Notes: a model not told the origin generated them from the sequence alone. 6,617 nucleotides of DNA from an uncultured Pseudomonadota bacterium (GCA_937884235.1 CALGBT010000739.1:1-6617), one strand, 5' to 3'; shown: positions 1 to 6,379, numbered from the stretch's first letter. Translations and numbers: made by a program.

Positions 1-278
1 ATGTCCGACAGGCCCGGCAGGGCGTCAACCAGGTCGATAACTTCTACTGTCCCTACATCATCAGCATCCATTGCGTTGTTGTCCGGGGCAGAAGCCTGTT
101 CATTGCTCCTGGTGTCAATTGCTGGCGAGTCAATTCGGCGGGCATCACTGAGGTCAGAGAAGCGACTGCTGTCGGTGGCGACCGGGCCGGCGTCAGCGCC
201 TCGCTGCGATGTCGGGCTGCTGCAGGCACCGCCGGTCAGGAGCAGCGCCATGAGCAGTGGAGTCAGATGTTTGTTCAC
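1..278 (-). CDS. Putative lipoprotein, N-terminal part only (gene continues past the left edge)
   Basis: Read on the minus strand, a GTG at 278-276 opens a frame with no stop before the window edge (92 codons visible). The N-terminus MNKHLTPLLMALLLTGGAC is a typical secretion signal: Lys/His at positions 3-4, a hydrophobic core, then a cysteine at residue 19 that would be lipidated. The lipobox is imperfect, with Gly at -3 where Leu is usual. After Cys19 comes a polar stretch rich in Asp, Ser, Ala and Asn with no fold visible, the same kind of spacer seen behind the lipidated cysteine of the other three genes here. GTG is preferred because a GGAGG lies at 291-295 with 12 bases of spacing, slightly long. 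The in-frame ATG at 251-249 would leave too short a signal. It is divergent from the giant Cys-rich gene. Function cannot be told, since the functional domain would lie outside the window. Confidence 0.72.
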   Translation of the reverse strand, partial: MNKHLTPLLMALLLTGGACSSPTSQRGADAGPVATDSSRFSDLSDARRIDSPAIDTRSNEQASAPDNNAMDADDVGTVEVIDLVDALPGLSD

Positions 279-340
279 TAACAACCGTGCCCTCCGCCTT
301 GCACAAACAACTGGCAAGGTTCAGGGTACAGCCTTGGCGC

Positions 341-357
341 TCGTGCGTCGAGCACGA
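341..357. other. Inverted repeat in the divergent intergenic region
   Basis: TCGTGC (341-346) and GCACGA (352-357) are perfect reverse complements separated by five bases. The site sits between the two divergent start codons and about 20 bases upstream of the proposed -35 of the rightward gene. It could be an operator for a dimeric regulator, but a 6-bp arm in GC-rich DNA can occur by chance. Confidence 0.25.
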
Positions 358-375
358 AGGTGGCTGCATGTCTCT

Positions 376-404
376 GGGACAATCTGTCTCGCTTCTGGTA
401 GAAT
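376..404 (+). promoter_or_regulatory. Possible sigma-70-type promoter with extended -10
   Basis: TAGAAT at 399-404 matches five of six positions of the -10 consensus and is preceded by TGG, giving an extended -10 (TGnTAGAAT). GGGACA at 376-381 matches four of six -35 positions with exactly 17 bases between the boxes. Transcription would start near 411, leaving a leader of about 23 bases that holds the ribosome binding site of the gene starting at 434. The position also argues against an upstream translation start for that gene. This is pattern matching only; no start-site data are available. Confidence 0.45.
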
Positions 405-422
405 CCCTCTCGTCGATGATGT

Positions 423-427
423 GGAGG
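423..427 (+). promoter_or_regulatory. Ribosome binding site that fixes the start of the giant Cys-rich gene
   Basis: GGAGG at 423-427 lies six bases before ATG 434, ideal spacing. The frame is open back to a GTG at 257 and also has ATGs at 416, 419 and 428, but only 434 has a well-placed Shine-Dalgarno. It also yields a clean lipoprotein signal peptide starting MRLLLL. Confidence 0.75.
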
Positions 428-433
428 ATGGCG

Positions 434-3400
434 ATGAGACTTCTCTTACTGGGTATGGCGGTGTCCCTGCTGTTGGCATCTTGTTCAACGGATTCGGGAA
501 TAGTCGAGGTGGCCGAAACTGCGGGTGCAGATGGAGTGGCCGACGTGCTGCTGGACATCCGCTCTGTTCCCGACCAGGGCGTTGGCGGAGAGGTTACGCC
601 TGATGCGGTGCAGTTCGACTTTGCCATCACGGACCTTGTCCAGGATGTAGCTCCCCTTTGCGAAGGTGGCGGCTGTTTTCTTGACCATTGCCAGGAGAAT
701 GGGGACTGTCAATCGGCCTGGTGTGTCGAGCATCTGGGCGATGGGGTTTGCACTCAGACCTGCCAGGAGGATTGTCCTCCCGGTTGGCACTGTAAGCAGG
801 TTGGTGCCTCCGACCCGGACCTCGTTTTCATTTGCGTATCCGGCCACGCCAATCTCTGCAAACCGTGCAACGGGGCCGCTGACTGTAAGACTGTTGGCAG
901 CGTTGATGATGTCTGCGTGGACTATGGGGAGGAAGGGGCGTTCTGCGGAGGCGTTTGTGCGAGCGATGACGATTGTCCCTGGGGCTTCTCTTGCGCCGAG
1001 TCGGTAACCGTGGGCGGTACCAAGACGCTGCAATGCGTTGCCGATGCCGGGGTCTGTCCCTGTACCGGTAAGTCAGTTGCGCTGGCCCTGGCTACCGACT
1101 GCGAGGTGTCCAATGACTTCGGCTCTTGCCCGGGGCAGCGGGTCTGCACCGCCGCTGGGCTGACCCCATGCGATGCCCTGGTGCCAGCGCCGGAACTCTG
1201 CGACGGGCTGGACAACGATTGTGACGGGGAGGTCGATGAGCCAACCCTGGTGGGAGGCGACTATGTCAACCTCTGCGATGACGACAACGATTGCACCGAC
1301 GATGCTTGCGCCGGGGCTGAGGGATGCACCAACATGCTCTTGGACTCCGGCTCCTGCGACGATGGTAACCCGTGCACCGTTGCCGACCATTGTGTCACCG
1401 GAACGTGCGTGGGCGACCCGGTGGACTGTGATGACAAGAACCCTTGCACCGATGATTCGTGCACGGAACTTGGTGGCTGTCTTCATGATGCCAATACACT
1501 GGCCTGCGACGATGGCGACCCATGTTCGCTATCGGACCACTGTCAGGACGGCGAATGTGCCGGAACCGCGGTGGCCTGTGACTGCCAATCTGATGCCGAC
1601 TGCAAGGCGCTCGAGGATGGCGACCTGTGCAACGGCACGCTGATTTGCGATACCTCCGGCCTGCCTTACCAGTGCGCCGTTGACCCGGCCACCGTGGTGA
1701 CCTGCTCGGAGCCTGATGGCGACAATGCCTTCTGCCTGCTTGCTGCTTGTGACCCTCTTACCGGCAAGTGCGGGAGCATCGCCGCCCACGAGGGCTTGCC
1801 CTGCGATGCGGGCAATGCCTGTACGGTCAAGGACACCTGTGTCGCGGGCGAATGCCAGCCCGGAGTCCCCGTGAATTGCAACGATGGCAATGGTTGCACC
1901 GATGACAGTTGTGACCCGGATACCGGCTGCACTTTCACCGACAACAGTGCCCCGTGCAGTGACGGGGATGTTTGCACCACTCAAGACCATTGTCAGGCGG
2001 GGCAGTGTGCCGGCGGAGCCTCCCTCGATTGCGACGATGGCAACCTCTGCAATGGTGTTGAAAGCTGCGATGCGGCGGTTGGATGTGTTGCCGGTCTGGC
2101 ACTTGAATGTGACGACGGCAACGCCTGCAACGGCCTTGAGTCCTGCGACCCGGCTGCCGGCTGCAAGTCAAGTCAGGCGCTGGTTTGCAGTGATGGCAAT
2201 GAGTGCACGGACGATTCCTGCGACCCAGAATTGGGGTGTAACTATGCTTTCAACCAGGCCGGTTGCGACGACGGCAACGCCTGCACCGTTGGTGACCAGT
2301 GCGCTCAGGGCAAGTGCGTCGCCGGGTCGGGGGTAGCTTGTGATGACGAGAATGTCTGCACCACGGATTCTTGCGACCCGGTGGTGGGTTGTCTTCACTT
2401 GCTCAACACCGCCCCCTGCGATGACGATAACCTTTGCACCTACGGCGATACCTGCCAACTGGGGGATTGCGTGGGGCAGGGGAATCTGCCATGCAACGAT
2501 GGCAATCCATGCACTGATGATAGCTGTGACCCGGATACCGGTTGCCAGTTCCTGCCCAATGCCGACGATTGCGACGACCAGAACCAGTGCTCGGTTGGGG
2601 ACCAATGCAGTATGGGGTGGTGTATGCCCGGGCCGCCGCTGCCGTGCAATGACAACAACTTGTGTACCACTGATGTCTGCACATCTGAGGATGGCTGTAC
2701 GACTATCAACAACACACTCCCTTGCGACGACAGCAATCCATGCACCACCCAGGATGCCTGCCAGGACGGTGGGTGCCAGGGGGGGCCGGCGCTGGACTGC
2801 GATGACTCCAATCCGTGCACGGACGATAGCTGTGATGACGACAGCGGTTGTATCCATGTGAACAACTCGGCAGGCTGCGAAGATGGCAACGCTTGCACCA
2901 CCGGGGACACCTGCGTCCAGGGGGCCTGCATCCCCGGACTGGGCGTGCTGGAATGTGCCGACGAGAACCCTTGTACCGACGACGGCTGCAACCCCGACGT
3001 CGGCTGCATCTTCGTTAACAACAGCGATGGCTGCACCGACGGTGATGCCTGTACCGACGGCGACCTCTGCGTCAAGGGGGCGTGTGTACCGGGCCCGGCC
3101 CTCGAGTGCCCCGATGATGGCAACACGTGCACCACCCATGCCTGCGATTCCGACAGCGGCTGCGTCACCACCCCGGTCGCCGATTGTTGCGGTAATGGCA
3201 TCAAGGAGGGTGGCGAGGAGTGCGACGACGGCAACCAAGTTAATGGTGATGATTGCACGTTGGAGTGTAAGGATGCGGCGGGGAGTTGTTTCGCCGACTG
3301 GAAGGTGGGGCTGCCCAGCAGCGACCCGGGCTGTACGGTGCAGGAGACCGGCTACCACTGGAAGGGCATCTACAACGGCTATGCGTGCTGGTGGAACACC

Positions 3401-3544
3401 AAGAACCAGGCCTGGAATTCACCCGCGACCAACCCCTACCAACTGGCGCAGTTCTTCGGGCTGGACGTGGGTTCGGGGCAGGTTAGTTGGTGCAGTTCCT
3501 TTGCCAGCACACCCAGCCCACCATTAGGCGGCTGTCACGGTTAA
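434..3544 (+). CDS. Giant cysteine-rich repeat lipoprotein (C-terminus cut by an in-frame stop)
   Basis: The product is 1036 residues. Residues 1-17 (MRLLLLGMAVSLLLASC) form a signal peptide with a canonical LASC lipobox, so Cys17 should be lipidated; Ser at +2 is compatible with outer-membrane delivery. Residues 18-75 are an acidic linker. Residues 76-255 are Cys-rich with no named family recognised. Residues 256-270 hold CDGLDNDCDGEVDE, the putative metal-binding motif known from MopE-type proteins. Residues 281-917 are alternating Cys/Asp half-repeats. Residues 919-945 (CGNG, EGGEECDDGN, NGDDC) match the Myxococcus cysteine-rich / DUF4215 repeat. Residues 946-1036 form a Trp-rich tail with six Trp and five Cys. 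The frame ends at TAA 3542-3544 but appears to continue as coding sequence. No catalytic motif is seen. By analogy it is a surface-exposed, disulfide-stabilised, possibly Ca-binding protein for contact or adhesion; the role is inference. Convergent with the gene at 3658-4470. Confidence 0.9.
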   Translation: MRLLLLGMAVSLLLASCSTDSGIVEVAETAGADGVADVLLDIRSVPDQGVGGEVTPDAVQFDFAITDLVQDVAPLCEGGGCFLDHCQENGDCQSAWCVEHLGDGVCTQTCQEDCPPGWHCKQVGASDPDLVFICVSGHANLCKPCNGAADCKTVGSVDDVCVDYGEEGAFCGGVCASDDDCPWGFSCAESVTVGGTKTLQCVADAGVCPCTGKSVALALATDCEVSNDFGSCPGQRVCTAAGLTPCDALVPAPELCDGLDNDCDGEVDEPTLVGGDYVNLCDDDNDCTDDACAGAEGCTNMLLDSGSCDDGNPCTVADHCVTGTCVGDPVDCDDKNPCTDDSCTELGGCLHDANTLACDDGDPCSLSDHCQDGECAGTAVACDCQSDADCKALEDGDLCNGTLICDTSGLPYQCAVDPATVVTCSEPDGDNAFCLLAACDPLTGKCGSIAAHEGLPCDAGNACTVKDTCVAGECQPGVPVNCNDGNGCTDDSCDPDTGCTFTDNSAPCSDGDVCTTQDHCQAGQCAGGASLDCDDGNLCNGVESCDAAVGCVAGLALECDDGNACNGLESCDPAAGCKSSQALVCSDGNECTDDSCDPELGCNYAFNQAGCDDGNACTVGDQCAQGKCVAGSGVACDDENVCTTDSCDPVVGCLHLLNTAPCDDDNLCTYGDTCQLGDCVGQGNLPCNDGNPCTDDSCDPDTGCQFLPNADDCDDQNQCSVGDQCSMGWCMPGPPLPCNDNNLCTTDVCTSEDGCTTINNTLPCDDSNPCTTQDACQDGGCQGGPALDCDDSNPCTDDSCDDDSGCIHVNNSAGCEDGNACTTGDTCVQGACIPGLGVLECADENPCTDDGCNPDVGCIFVNNSDGCTDGDACTDGDLCVKGACVPGPALECPDDGNTCTTHACDSDSGCVTTPVADCCGNGIKEGGEECDDGNQVNGDDCTLECKDAAGSCFADWKVGLPSSDPGCTVQETGYHWKGIYNGYACWWNTKNQAWNSPATNPYQLAQFFGLDVGSGQVSWCSSFASTPSPPLGGCHG
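1199..1243 (+). other. MopE-like putative metal-binding motif within the giant lipoprotein
   Basis: This stretch encodes CDGLDNDCDGEVDEP (residues 256-270). The CDGxDNDCDGxVDE pattern is the short Asp/Cys motif named after the Methylococcus surface protein MopE and is common, often in several copies, in Myxococcota surface proteins. Here it occurs once and marks the boundary between the irregular N-terminal Cys-rich region and the regular repeat array. Metal binding is a family inference and has not been shown here. Confidence 0.7.
1274..3184 (+). repeat. Array of alternating Cys/Asp-rich half-repeats in the giant lipoprotein
   Basis: The region encodes residues 281-917 and is built from two half-units that mostly alternate. 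Type A (about 24-26 residues, four Cys) follows CDDGNxCTxxDxCxxGxC. Type B (about 26 residues, four Cys) follows CDDxNPCTDDSCDPxxGC, usually ending in a short Asn-containing linker. I count ten A units and eleven B units (the first B is at the array start), plus two variant B units in a row with CNGxESCD around residues 534-585. After the second A unit the expected B is replaced by a different 75-residue Cys-rich block (1577-1801). Some copies stay close in DNA: the B units near 1877 and 2491 differ at only about seven positions over 54 bases, pointing to fairly recent duplication or gene conversion. The regular pattern also opens long spurious frames on the opposite strand. Confidence 0.88.
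1577..1801 (+). other. Non-canonical module inside the repeat array
   Basis: Residues 382-456 break the A/B alternation. The block begins CDCQSDADC, contains an LEDGDLCNG stretch and a DPATVVTC stretch, and ends with CDPLTGKC before the array resumes with CDAGNACT. It keeps even cysteine spacing and similar base composition, so it looks like a natural alternative module and not an insertion of foreign DNA. Its function is unknown. Confidence 0.6.
3188..3268 (+). other. Myxococcus cysteine-rich (DUF4215-type) repeat
   Basis: Encodes residues 919-945 of the giant lipoprotein: CGNGIKEGGEECDDGN, then NGDDCTLEC. The order CGNG, GEECDDGN, NGDxC is the signature of the myxobacterial disulfide repeat, which is usually found near the C-termini of surface proteins. 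It is a single copy here, directly between the repeat array and the Trp-rich tail. Confidence 0.75.
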
Positions 3545-3649
3545 TGCGACATCAACGAGTCAACAATGTGGGGCTGGTGCGGCGGTGCTCCCTTCGCCAG
3601 CGGCGGCTGGATGTGCTTCCTCTCCAAAGGAAAACAGCCTTGCAACTGA
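3545..3649 (+). other. In-frame coding-like continuation after the TAA stop of the giant lipoprotein
   Basis: Directly after TAA 3542-3544 the same frame runs 34 sense codons to TGA 3647-3649. The translation begins CDINES and ends KQPCN. It contains four Cys and three Trp (WGW, GGW), matching the unusual Cys/Trp-rich make-up of the tail before the stop. Third positions are G or C in 26 of 34 codons, as expected for real coding sequence in this genome. It has no ribosome binding site or signal of its own, so it is best read as the original C-terminus cut off by a nonsense change or a sequence error. With it the protein would be about 1071 residues, and the gene would end eight bases from the convergent neighbour. 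Confidence 0.6.
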
Positions 3650-3657
3650 ATGTGGTG

Positions 3658-4470
3658 CTAACCTAGTGGTCCGCAGTCGCCGCCGACGATGATGTTGTCC
3701 GTGGATTGGCAGCCGGCGAGGGCGGATGTCAGCTCTTTGATGAATTCATCGCACCCTGTAAGGGCTGTGAAGGGCTGGCCGAAGGGATAGTCGTGTTTTG
3801 AGTCCATGCCGTTGCGGCGCAGCAGGACGTAGGCACCGCCGCCGTCGTCGCAATCAGGGCAACCGTAGACCTCTTCCAGTTCGACTCCCACCAGTGCCGC
3901 CGCCAGTTCCTTGGATTTGGCTAGGCCGGCTTCAGTCAGGGTGCCGTCGTTGTCGACGTAGATAGTATCGTCCCAGTTGCTGGCGACGAAGTTGACGTGA
4001 TCGCCGTCAACGGTGACATCCATTTTGCAGGCCCCAAAGCACTCCCCGAAGTAGCTGCCGCCGCCACGGAGTTGGGAGTCGCCGATGACCACTTCTACCG
4101 ACATCTCGTCGGGAGTCTCGTGGGTGTCGGCGGGTAGGTCTTCCTCGTGCAGGTCGATGCTGTCGGGGGCGCCTCCGTCGGTGGGGTAGAGGGTGTCTTC
4201 GCTGCTGCCGTCACTGCCGTCAGTCGGCAGTGCATCGGTCATCTCGCCGTTCAGGTCGGTGGGCTCTGGCCCCGCCTCTCGAGCGTCGAGGTTCACAGCC
4301 CCGTCGAAACGGGAGTCGCTATCGGCGAGGTTTTGACTGCCTTTGGTGTCGGCCCCAGTTTCGTTGCCCGGGGTTTCTGGGGCATCAGTCTTCCCGGGGG
4401 AAGGCTGGGGGTTGGATTCGATGCAGGAAACCAGGAAGAGGGTCAGGAATATGGCGAGCGTCGTGCGCAT
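3658..4470 (-). CDS. Lipoprotein with acidic linker and DUF6438-like C-terminal domain
   Basis: The product is 270 residues. MRTTLAIFLTLFLVSC is a signal peptide with an LVSC lipobox (Cys16). A GGAGA at 4476-4480 lies five bases before the ATG at 4470, supporting this start. Residues 17 to about 122 are a disordered linker rich in Asp, Glu, Pro, Gly and Ser. Residues about 123-256 are compact: VVIGDSQLRG, then GECFGACKMDVTVDGD (around 142-157), a predicted strand-rich middle, an alpha-helical LAKSKELAAAL, YGCPDCDDGGGAYVLLRR (202-219), and a final helix near 240-253. The GxCFGxC...V.VDGD start and the CPDCxDGG block resemble DUF6438, a domain of unknown function in secreted bacterial proteins; this is from memory and moderate in confidence. 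The cysteine pairs 144/148 and 204/207 may form disulfides or bind metal. It lies downstream of, and in the same direction as, the six-repeat lipoprotein gene, 276 bases away, so co-transcription is possible but unproven. Confidence 0.85.
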   Translation of the reverse strand: MRTTLAIFLTLFLVSCIESNPQPSPGKTDAPETPGNETGADTKGSQNLADSDSRFDGAVNLDAREAGPEPTDLNGEMTDALPTDGSDGSSEDTLYPTDGGAPDSIDLHEEDLPADTHETPDEMSVEVVIGDSQLRGGGSYFGECFGACKMDVTVDGDHVNFVASNWDDTIYVDNDGTLTEAGLAKSKELAAALVGVELEEVYGCPDCDDGGGAYVLLRRNGMDSKHDYPFGQPFTALTGCDEFIKELTSALAGCQSTDNIIVGGDCGPLG

Positions 4471-4746
4471 GGAGTTCTCCGCGTTTCAGTATGGCATAGG
4501 GTACCCCGAAGAGACTGCCGACGCAATTCCTTGTCACGCCTCTGGCCCATTGGGCCATCCTCTTTGCGAGGGGAGAGACACACTTCCGAGCAAGCGAGAT
4601 GTGCTGGTGTGGGCTGCGAGCATGCTGGCTTTGCTGTGGCGACGGGGATCGTGCTGAAGGTGCCGTGTTTGATGCAATGTGTCCCCCTCGCAGGAGGGGA
4701 AGCGCCCAGAGGCGCGGGGAGGTGGCGAGGCTTGCGAAAGACCGGT
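4471..4746. other. Spacer between the two leftward genes, with short hairpins and no gene
   Basis: The 276 bases hold no frame with coding character; the frames crossing it are shadows. CCCCTC (4684-4689) pairs with GAGGGG (4694-4699) across a 4-base loop, about 50 bases after the stop of the six-repeat gene, but no T-run follows on the minus strand, so it is at best a weak terminator. TGGCCCA (4543-4549) and TGGGCCA (4551-4557) form a near-perfect palindrome. An AGACCGGTCT palindrome spans 4739-4748, overlapping the stop codon of the six-repeat gene. I see no convincing promoter for the gene starting at 4470. Confidence 0.45.
4684..4699 (-). terminator. Weak candidate terminator hairpin after the six-repeat gene
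   Basis: A perfect 6-bp GC-rich stem (CCCCTC/GAGGGG) with a 4-base loop lies about 50 bases downstream of the stop codon at 4747-4749. There is no U-tract on the minus strand, so intrinsic termination is doubtful. It may instead be a transcript-end-protecting structure, or chance. Confidence 0.2.
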
Positions 4747-6372
4747 CTAACTGCACCACCCCATCTGGTCCGCCTGGCAAGCGCCGCAGACGGGGCATAG
4801 TTCGATGCAGCCGCAGACGCTGGCACCGTTGCAGGTGCCGCCGCCGCAATCGCCGTTGTCCCAGCAGCACTGGGCGTCGCCGAGGCATTGGGGGCCGTTG
4901 GGGTCCGGCACGCAGGAACCGGGCATCTTCTGGCCGGCGCTATCGCCCCGGCAGACGCTCCCGGCCTCGCAGTCGGCATCGGTGTAGCAGCAGTGAGTGG
5001 GCAAGGGAGAGCAATCACCCATGGTGGTGCCCGGAGCCTGGCAGTCCATGCCGCAGGGGCAGAAGCCATTACCTTCGCAGGTCTGGATCATGTAGCAGTC
5101 GTCGTCGTTCCAGCATTTGCCAAAAGGGGCCATGGGCTGGCACGTCCCGGCGATGAAGGGATTGCCATCCTCCAGCAGGCAGAACATGGGCTCCCCGACA
5201 AAGAACTGCGGGCAGTCGGCATCGGTCATGCAGCACATATCACCGCCCGTGGGCTTGCAGGTGCCGGGGATGTCCCCCCCGTCGCCATCGCAGTCCCAGG
5301 CGCATGCACAGGGGTTGGCGCCGAAGCAGTACTCGCTATCGCCGCAGTCGGTATCCTGCCAACACATACCGGCTGGTTGGATTGGCAGGCAGACGTTGCC
5401 AGCGTCCAAATAGACGCACTCGTAGTCGGGTCCACAATCTTGCTCATCGCAGCAGCAATCGAGATCGGCGCAGGGCGTCAGGCACTCCCCAGGCTGATCA
5501 GGGGCGAAGCAGTCCTGGTCGCAGCCGCAGATGTCCGCGCCCTTGCAAGATTGCCCGGGTTTGCATTGTGCGTCGAGCCAGCAGAGACCCTCGGGCGGCT
5601 GCTCCTTGCAGACGCCGGGGCCGGGCTCGTTGCTGGTGGGAGCGCAGAGTTCGGTATCTTCGCAGTCGGCATTGCCAAAGCAGCAGGCAACGCCAAAGGG
5701 GATGCAGACGCCAGCTTCCGAGATGCAGTTCATGTCGCAGGAGCAGATGGTCTCATTGATGCAGTACTCGGCAGGCAGACAGTCGTTGTCGCCAAAACAG
5801 TCGCCCCCTGCCGGGGCCTGCAGGCAGGTGCCCCCGGCCCCCATCCCGGCCCCGACGCACACCAGCCCGAAACCGCACTCCTCATCGGTCTGACAGCAAT
5901 TGGGCGGGTCGATGACGTGGAGGCAGTAGCCCGGCTCCAGGGCGCACTTCTCGCCGCAGCCGCAGATGGTGGCCTGCTCACAGTGGTCGACGGGGAAGGG
6001 GCAGTCGGCATCTGACCAGCAGCGGCCTTCTTCGGGAGCAGCCTGGCACGTGCCGGCCTCAGGCCAGGGTCCGCCGTCATAGCCGACACAGACATTGCCG
6101 GGGTCACAATCGCTGTCGACAAAGCAGCAGTTGGCTGGCAGTTCCTGCACGTCCTGGGGAGCGGCATCCTTCGGCCCCACAAAATCGTCAGGAATCGTCA
6201 AGTCCTCCCCGGCGATATCAAAATTGCTCTCATCTCCTGCCGCGTCCTCTATGAAGCTATCCTCACCGATGCCATCGGGGTTGCTGGCGGAGTCTTTCTG
6301 AATCTTCTCCTTCCCCGTTCCCGTGCAGGCGATGAGCAGTGAAGCAGCAAAGATGATCCCAAGGTTTCGCAT
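4747..6372 (-). CDS. Cysteine-rich lipoprotein with six tandem ~77-residue repeats
   Basis: The product is 541 residues. MRNLGIIFAASLLIAC is a signal peptide with an LIAC lipobox (Cys16). The frame is open upstream to 6543, but only ATG 6372 has both a Shine-Dalgarno (GGAGG at 6380-6384, seven bases away) and a proper signal. Residues 17-81 are an acidic linker rich in Asp, Glu, Gly and Pro. Residues 82-541 are six repeats (82-158, 159-229, 230-305, 306-379, 380-460, 461-541), each opening with CCxxDxDC, then VC...GTC, a Gly-x-CWxDxDC step, a CxC pair and a closing GxC. Repeat 1 carries 12 Cys; the whole array has 78. The CCxxDxDC opening resembles what is often labelled Dickkopf-like Cys-rich in bacterial annotations; homology to animal Dickkopf is doubtful. 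No catalytic residues are seen. A role as a rigid, disulfide-locked surface stalk or binding protein is inference. Confidence 0.9.
   Translation of the reverse strand: MRNLGIIFAASLLIACTGTGKEKIQKDSASNPDGIGEDSFIEDAAGDESNFDIAGEDLTIPDDFVGPKDAAPQDVQELPANCCFVDSDCDPGNVCVGYDGGPWPEAGTCQAAPEEGRCWSDADCPFPVDHCEQATICGCGEKCALEPGYCLHVIDPPNCCQTDEECGFGLVCVGAGMGAGGTCLQAPAGGDCFGDNDCLPAEYCINETICSCDMNCISEAGVCIPFGVACCFGNADCEDTELCAPTSNEPGPGVCKEQPPEGLCWLDAQCKPGQSCKGADICGCDQDCFAPDQPGECLTPCADLDCCCDEQDCGPDYECVYLDAGNVCLPIQPAGMCWQDTDCGDSEYCFGANPCACAWDCDGDGGDIPGTCKPTGGDMCCMTDADCPQFFVGEPMFCLLEDGNPFIAGTCQPMAPFGKCWNDDDCYMIQTCEGNGFCPCGMDCQAPGTTMGDCSPLPTHCCYTDADCEAGSVCRGDSAGQKMPGSCVPDPNGPQCLGDAQCCWDNGDCGGGTCNGASVCGCIELCPVCGACQADQMGWCS
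4750..6129 (-). repeat. Six-unit Cys-rich tandem repeat array
   Basis: Encodes residues 82-541 of the lipoprotein. Unit lengths are 77, 71, 76, 74, 81 and 81 residues, with 12, 12, 13, 13, 12 and 16 cysteines. Units 3 and 4 each have one extra Cys, and these two lie close together at the unit junction (TPCADLD before CCC), so they probably pair. The last unit has an expanded second half with an additional CC and a PVCGAC cluster. The units are well diverged in DNA, unlike some copies in the giant lipoprotein, which suggests an older duplication. Confidence 0.88.
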
Positions 6373-6379
6373 TATCAAT

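Noticed and set aside
257..433. Upstream extension of the giant gene to GTG 257
   Set aside because: It overlaps the divergent lipoprotein start, lacks a Shine-Dalgarno, would bury the lipoprotein signal, and lies across the likely promoter. ATG 434 has GGAGG with six-base spacing.
2168..3358. 396-codon open frame on the minus strand
   Set aside because: It is a shadow of the Cys/Asp repeat array. Regular codon patterns on the plus strand keep the opposite frame open; its translation is low-complexity Val/Ala/Ile with no signal or ribosome site.
3542..3544. Programmed recoding (selenocysteine or pyrrolysine) at the internal stop
   Set aside because: The codon is TAA, whereas selenocysteine uses TGA and pyrrolysine TAG. 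No recoding structure was noticed.
3545..3657. Separate small gene after the giant lipoprotein
   Set aside because: The segment has no start with a ribosome site and no signal of its own, and its Cys/Trp composition continues the preceding domain in the same frame.
4147..4800. 217-codon open frame on the plus strand
   Set aside because: It covers the antisense of a lipoprotein linker plus the spacer, has mixed composition with no recognisable domain, and contradicts the well-supported minus-strand gene.
4888..6015. 375-codon open frame on the plus strand
   Set aside because: It lies antisense to the six-repeat lipoprotein and its Ala/Gly/Val-rich translation mirrors the repeated Cys/Asp codons. 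No family features or ribosome site.
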